NCBI GenBank assembly: GCA_947579605.1
Contig: OX388321.1
Location: 17,351,614 to 17,415,613, forward strand
Direction: 5' to 3'
Length of the DNA: 64,000 nucleotides
From: Athripsodes cinereus
Lineage: Eukaryota > Arthropoda > Insecta > Trichoptera > Leptoceridae
The notes below the pieces were generated by a model. That model had not been told where the DNA came from and made no database searches. It saw only the letters and a program-made list of their open reading frames with translations. This document shows, piece by piece, positions 59,090 through 64,000 of the stretch. Each line of letters opens with the position of its first letter. Within the stretch, counting starts at the first letter, position 1. Position numbers and translations under genes: made by a program.

Positions 59090-59220
59090 AGAATAATACA
59101 GGAAACCTCCACTGTTCCGAGCCTTTTTGCATTGATCGACTTATGTACTTCGTCCCACGGCATTCATAATGATATTTTTTTCATAGCAACGGTGTATTGT
59201 GAAAGAGCGTAGGTATTCTT
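59090..59220 (+). repeat. Family C diverged copy
   Basis: 'cacggcattcataatgatat' .. 'catagcaacggtgtattgtg' parallels 57210-57260. Confidence 0.4.
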
Positions 59221-59224
59221 TTAT

Positions 59225-60010
59225 AATAGTAAAATCATTAAAATTCCCGTTTATTTTTATACAATCAATGCTTTTATTTTGTACTCGTATAATACCTATA
59301 ATAATTAATGATAACATATAAAATATAATTCTTCTCTCGTAAAGAATATATTTATATAAAACATGTAGGTAGTAGGTGTTATATCTTTATTTTAATATCA
59401 TTGGCATTTAGTTGAATCTTTTAAATGACATTTCAATACGCCCTCTGTCACAATTGTAGATAATATTTTCAATAGGGTCGGATTTAATGCCAGCTTATCA
59501 CGATTGTCACTAACTTAGCCGTGGGCTTAATTGCGCGCAGAATCAAAAACCGATCGTATATTAGGTACACTATCTTTGTAGTAGGAATAATAATACTCAG
59601 CAGCTATTTTTAAATGTCGCCTTTTGAATAAAAGTTAAACTCTTGATAATCTTGCTAATTATGAAAATTTGTCACTGGAACCATTTTAATAGGAAGAGAG
59701 ATTACTCGCTAATTCATTGTTGTTTTGTCAAGTTTTCGGCGAATTTTTAAATATTTACTCAGTTACAAATCCATCATATTAATATTATTGTAAGGGATCT
59801 TATTCTAAGACTAATTATCTTTTACAATCTAAAAGATGTAATGTATAAAAGACTGTTCTTGCAAAAATATTATAATATTGGGTGATATATAATTTGGGGT
59901 AAGACTTGGTTAACAATTTATACTTTTTTTTTGTCAAAATTATTAAAAAATGATTATGAGGAAAAAAGTTAATCTAATTATTTGTGTATAGTTATGTAAA
60001 GATTTCTTAA
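59225..60010. other. AT-rich non-coding DNA
   Basis: No feature recognised. Confidence 0.35.
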
Positions 60011-60013
60011 ATA

Positions 60014-60440
60014 ATGTTCTATTCATGTCATAAATAAATCAAGGCAGAAAAAATCGTGGTATGCTCAATCGTTGCATTGAATAGTGCACATAAAGTGTAA
60101 ATTTAATTTTACAAAGATGTTCTATATATAATGAGTTAAAATCCATTGGATTGGTCTGCAACGAGTTTGGTTTTTCTTCTCCATTCGTCTCTATTCTCAG
60201 CCAGTCTTTTCAGCTCTACGTATGAGCCACAGTTCATGTCCCTCTTCAGTTGGTCCAAGGCTGAAAAAATCGTAGTATGCTCAATCGTTGCATTGAATAG
60301 TGTACATAAAGTGTAAAATTTAATTTAACAAAGATGTTCTATTCATGTCATAAATAAATCAAGACAGAAAAAATCGTAGTATGCTCAATCGTTGCATTGA
60401 ATAGTGCAAATAAAGTGTAAATTTTATTTTTCAAAGATGG
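60014..60440. repeat. ~105-bp tandem repeat, 3 units, middle one interrupted
   Basis: Units start at tgttctat, positions 60014, 60119 and 60335, each with 'cagaaaaaatcgt.gtatgct' 'caatcgttgcattgaatagt'. Unit 2 contains a LINE fragment (60126-60256). Removing it shows that about 18 bp of the unit ('tcatgtcataaataaatc') is missing at the insertion point. Confidence 0.9.
60126..60256 (-). mobile_element. RTE-like LINE 3' end fragment inside a tandem repeat
   Basis: 'atccattggattggtctgca' 'acgagtttgg' through 'tcatgtccctcttcagttgg' is about 93% identical to 44627-44750. Only the last ~130 bp was copied. No target duplication; a short target deletion instead. Confidence 0.88.
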
Positions 60441-60744
60441 ATTAGTGTTAGTAATAAATCCAAATAAATCCTCAAACAATTTCAAAGTAACCAATATCGT
60501 GGACTCAATACTATATCAAGACATCTTAAAATTAATAGTTCTGAGATGACGGATAAATTATGAGATTACACTCAGAAGGATACCTAGTAATTAATATGTT
60601 TTACATTATTGAAACACTTTGATAACAGTTCAAGGAAGCCTGTTTATTTTAAATTACTTATTATAGAAGTTACTCAAACATTTAAGACAATCATCGAGAA
60701 TACATAACTTAAAACCACCAAATTTTGATTAGTCTAGTTCTAAT

Positions 60745-60830
60745 ATTGAGCCCACGAAATGATAGTGGATGGGAATCTCTGCGGCGGGAGGAATCGCACC
60801 CGGGATTTCACGATTGAAAGACTTAAACTA
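60745..60830 (-). repeat. tRNA-derived SINE fragment (minus)
   Basis: 'gaggaatcgcacccgggatt' 'tcacgattgaaagac' holds the complement of GGTGCGATTCC, a B box. It joins to no intact tRNA fold. Confidence 0.55.
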
Positions 60831-60834
60831 CAAA

Positions 60835-61360
60835 TATTTCTTTAAATTATTCAAAGTTTTCCTATTATTTGTCTTATATTTTACAGGAAATTACAAAAGT
60901 ATGAAAGCTGGATTCAATTTCGTGAAGTTGTAGTTTAAATTTTTGCAACGGGCCCAATTATTATTCCATATATAATTTTACAAAGGTTGTATTATTTCTA
61001 GGTAAACATACATTTACACATTGTGGTATTATGGAAGTTAATAATACTGGTTTTCAAAATCGACGAGCTGCCTACAATATATTAAATATCCTTTCAGGTA
61101 ACTGGGGTTTGATTTTAAAATAATTATTCATAATGTATTACGTGCGAGTGATTCAATCTAGATACACATAGTTATTATTTACTTACTATACCCTATCTTT
61201 ATTCATATTATGAAAGTAATTTCTTGGAATATAATGCCCATTTAAATGTTTAGGCCTATTTCTATAAACATGTATTTGTTTATATAATCACCATCGGTAC
61301 TGGCATATTTTTTACCCTCTATACAATATTGCATCTTAGTGGGTGGGGATGAATATCAGT
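60835..61360. other. AT-rich non-coding DNA
   Basis: No feature recognised. Confidence 0.35.
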
Positions 61361-61364
61361 GGGT

Positions 61365-61610
61365 CTAGTGAAAACACATTGTAGCGTTACGTTTTCGTTT
61401 CGTTTTCGTTCAAATGTAGACGACGCCGACGTTGCGAGAACGTGTCAATTTACGTAGCTACTTGTGTATTTTAGCTACGAAAATTGACGCGTTCTCGCAA
61501 CGCGTCAATTTTCGTAGCTAAAATACACAAGTAGCTACGTAAATTGACACGTTCTCGCAACGTCGTCAACGTTTGATCGAAAACGTAACGCTTAAATGTG
61601 TTTTGACTAG
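61365..61610. mobile_element. CTAGTCAAAAC-type foldback, expanded double-hairpin copy
   Basis: The outer arms pair around the centre 'gttctcgcaac' (about 61492-61502). In addition each arm is itself a hairpin: 'aatttacgtagctacttgtg' / 'agctacgaaaatt' and its mirror. The simpler relative at 21428-21605 has one such hairpin. Confidence 0.88.
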
Positions 61611-61844
61611 GCCTGCAGGTTTTTTTCTCATAAATATCACAGATAATTGCTATATTTATAAGAGTGTTGGAAATGTTTTTTAATGATGTGCCGATTAGTC
61701 ATCATTAACTCCTCGTTGCCTCACAAATTTATGTAACCGAATTCACGAATTTAGACCTTTAATCTTGCTTTGTATTATTAGTTGTTATGATAAATATTTT
61801 TATTAATTGTGTCGGTGCACACGTAGTAGAATTCCATAATTAGG

Positions 61845-61930
61845 TAATTTGAAACAAGTGTTTCTTTCTACTTAATTGATTCCGAGAGACCTCTTTCGAC
61901 ACATCAGATCATTATCAATCGAAGATTTGT
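61845..61930. repeat. Dispersed repeat fragment shared with 8593-8682
   Basis: 'tttgaaacaagtgtttcttt' .. 'cagatcattatcaatcgaag' matches the 8.6-kb copy in order. Confidence 0.5.
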
Positions 61931-62039
61931 TTCAAATTTGTAATTAATATTTTTGGCTCTGCAAAATCTGACGCAGGTATGAAATATTTTGTATTTGGAC
62001 ACACTTCAGAAGTTCTCTATAAGCGTTATATCTATGTAA

Positions 62040-62093
62040 AACATGTTAGTCACTGGCAACCCCAGTTGTGGGATATGCGGTGATGGTGTAGAG
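62040..62093 (-). repeat. Family A end (reverse), target of a hAT insertion
   Basis: 'cactggcaaccccagttgtg' 'ggatatgcggtgatggtgta' is the reverse of 'catcacggcatatcccacaa..' and ends at the hAT target duplication. Confidence 0.7.
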
Positions 62094-62466
62094 CAGTGGT
62101 TCTTAACCTGGGTTCGATCGAACCCCAGGGGTTCGGTGAAAATCATTTTAAAGGCAAGATAGTTTTGCGAGTTGGTAAAGGAAAAAATACTCCGATAATT
62201 CCTTCAAACCGCCATCACAAGTTTGAAAACAATGTCAGTTTATTCTAACAATCCAAATACTACATCTGGCAACACCTATTATTACATCTGCTTACTTAGT
62301 AATACCAAATTGAATGGATAATAGCCGCCATCTTGACGATTCATTTTTTGACATTACACAGTACCGTTTATCTTACAGATTAATGGTCTAAGTTCATTTT
62401 TCAAATTAGGAGGGGTTCGGTGAATGCATATGTAACTGGTACCCCCAAAAAGGTTAAGAACCACTG
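62094..62466. mobile_element. hAT-like non-autonomous element with perfect 8-bp TSD
   Basis: CAGTGGTTCTTAACC..GGTTAAGAACCACTG ends are perfect. Target duplication gtgtagag at 62086-62093 and 62467-62474 is perfect. It shares ends and 'ggaggggttcggtgaatgca' with 12422-12814, but its middle (62220-62395) is different. Confidence 0.93.
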
Positions 62467-62474
62467 GTGTAGAG

Positions 62475-63085
62475 AGATAAATAAAATTTATTTCCTGTTC
62501 AATGTCGGGTGTAAAAGCAATTACGTACAAAATATGAGAAGTATGTTACATACATACATTGTATGTAGCTACATAGACAAAAGGACAAAACTAATAGAGA
62601 CATATTTTCATAATTTAATTTTATAAATAATGGAATTCAATTTGGTAGATTAAATCTATTTAAACAATTCCTATTATTTTAATTTGAAAAGGTAGTATTA
62701 TCATGTATAAATGTTGTGACAAATGAATTAATTTAGAAGCATGAATGAAAATATTTAAATGTATATGATAGACCAATTTTACAATCAGTATTTAATAGTA
62801 ATATTTATATTATTTTATAAATATTTGTTAATATTTTTTTAATTAAAGGTTTGGATTTGAAACAAACTCAACTACACCCGAGCACCTTCATTAAAGAATT
62901 ATAAAATTATAATAGAACTAAAAAACATTTTTTTTTGCCACTATATCTTTTTTACTGAATGAGACGTTTTTCGTCTTATAAGGACATTGCAAATCAAATT
63001 AAGAAACAAACGTTCTTTTTTATGTTATGAATTTTTTGACGCAATTGAATGTCAAGAACTGGATTTTTTTACTAGAAGAGTAGAT
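62475..63085. other. AT-rich non-coding DNA
   Basis: No feature recognised. Confidence 0.35.
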
Positions 63086-63090
63086 GTTCA

Positions 63091-63332
63091 TCATATTTTG
63101 AACTAATTAATCATTCCAAATTGATCACACTCATCCATAGTCAACCTATGTATTTGGATAGATATTAACTAGGTAGGAGTCATGGTGTGATGCACTCGTA
63201 AGGAAGTTCACATAATATGTATGTATATCATATACAACGTACCTACCTAGTTAATACCTATTCAAATAGGTTGACTATTATCGGTGAGTGTGATCAATTT
63301 GGAATGACTAATCTAGAGTGGTTCAGAATATG
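63091..63332. repeat. Imperfect inverted repeat (foldback-like)
   Basis: 'attccaaattgatcacactc' on the left pairs with 'gagtgtgatcaatttggaat' on the right. 'tagtcaaccta', 'ttaactaggtagg' and the outer 'catattttgaac' / 'gttcagaatatg' also pair. Arms are about 85-90 bp with a centre near 63179-63240. Confidence 0.85.
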
Positions 63333-63334
63333 TT

Positions 63335-63865
63335 TAAATGCTCTAACTTCATCACGGAATTCTACTACCTAAACAATGAGATAGTGAATAACTATTATCT
63401 TGGAACATTGGATTTTTTTGATTGAAAGTCTGCGATTCTATTTACCTCTTCATTGTTTCACAATTTTTGAAAAATACATCTATATTTTGCCCACATGTTT
63501 ATTCAAAAATTACGCGCACTCATAACATATTGTGAATGAGTTATGAAAAAGACGGTTTAAATGTGCAAACATAAATGTAGGTGTTTTTTTTTATCAATGA
63601 ATAATGGCGAACTAGTTTAAGCGATGACTTTATTATTAGGTATTACATAAGGTGCGTAATGAACTACTAGAAGAACCTTGAATATGATGATTGATTAAAT
63701 TATCACTATTTCCTTTTAGGTACGAGTAAGTTGGACAAGTTTTTTTATATGACATGCAATAGGTATTGTTATTTGAACAATATAAGGCAACAATGTTTGA
63801 AGTCACACCAATCTCATTCATTCATACTATAACAGAATTTATACAAGCATGACTTACTATTTTTT
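63335..63865. other. AT-rich non-coding DNA
   Basis: ORF 63636-63821 (minus) has no recognisable domain. Confidence 0.35.
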
Positions 63866-63869
63866 AAAA

Positions 63870-64000
63870 AACAAACAATCGCCCTCTCAAGTTAAGAAGT
63901 TCAAAATGAGAAGAATGCCTCATATCTGAATTGAAGATGTAAAATATCTTAATATGTGAATATAATCTTTTAGTGGACATTCGATACTTACGAAAAAGAT
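63870..64000 (+). repeat. Family A, copy running off the window
   Basis: 'aatgcctcatatctgaattg' 'aagatgtaaaatatctta', then 'tagtggacattcgatactta' 'cgaaaaaga' follow the central and right parts of family A. Confidence 0.55.

Overview
This is AT-rich animal nuclear DNA, most likely from a moth or butterfly. The evidence is spliced coding exons with GT..AG introns, pervasive transposon debris, GTAGGTACCTA-like low-complexity strings, and short Helitrons ending in GCCGGGTCAGCTAG or CCGGGTAGG..CTAG, a type familiar from lepidopteran genomes. The taxon is an inference; no species marker is present.

Layout. At 181-2121 (+) lie the last five coding exons of one host gene. The reading frame is continuous across four clean introns and ends in a basic coiled coil like the C-terminus of ARID4-type chromatin proteins (hat-trick in Drosophila). 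Its 3' UTR and AT-rich non-coding DNA follow to about 8 kb. The remaining 56 kb is an intergenic or intronic repeat landscape with one further credible exon-like ORF (26793-27079, function unknown) and a weak candidate first exon (23413-23469).

The repeats fall into clear groups. (1) An unclassified dispersed family, here called family A, occurs about 18 times; one of its ends has been amplified into a 4 x 122 bp tandem array (8096-8590). (2) Foldback or palindromic elements form at least four families: CAGGG-ended (five copies), CTAGTCAAAAC-ended (two), GCGAACGTCAATC-containing (two), and one at 63.1-63.3 kb. (3) There are hAT-like non-autonomous elements, several with perfect 8-bp target duplications. 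(4) A 2.7-kb pogo/Tigger-like transposon (43206-45933) with TA duplications carries a decayed DDE transposase and is split by a 5'-truncated LINE. (5) RTE-like and CR1/L2-like LINE 3' fragments and tRNA-derived SINEs are scattered. (6) There are Helitrons and an unclassified 1.15-kb TIR element.

The most unusual objects are two copies of an extremely short retroposon (32-bp core plus A-rich tail) that start at the same base and have perfect 12-13 bp target duplications (20178-20229 and 33193-33238), a perfect 148-bp palindrome without a spacer (33338-33485), and a perfect inverted repeat with 145-bp arms and a 27-bp spacer (49444-49760). Apart from the ARID4-like gene, little here appears to be functional host coding sequence. 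No tRNA or rRNA gene, CRISPR array or bacterial operon was seen.
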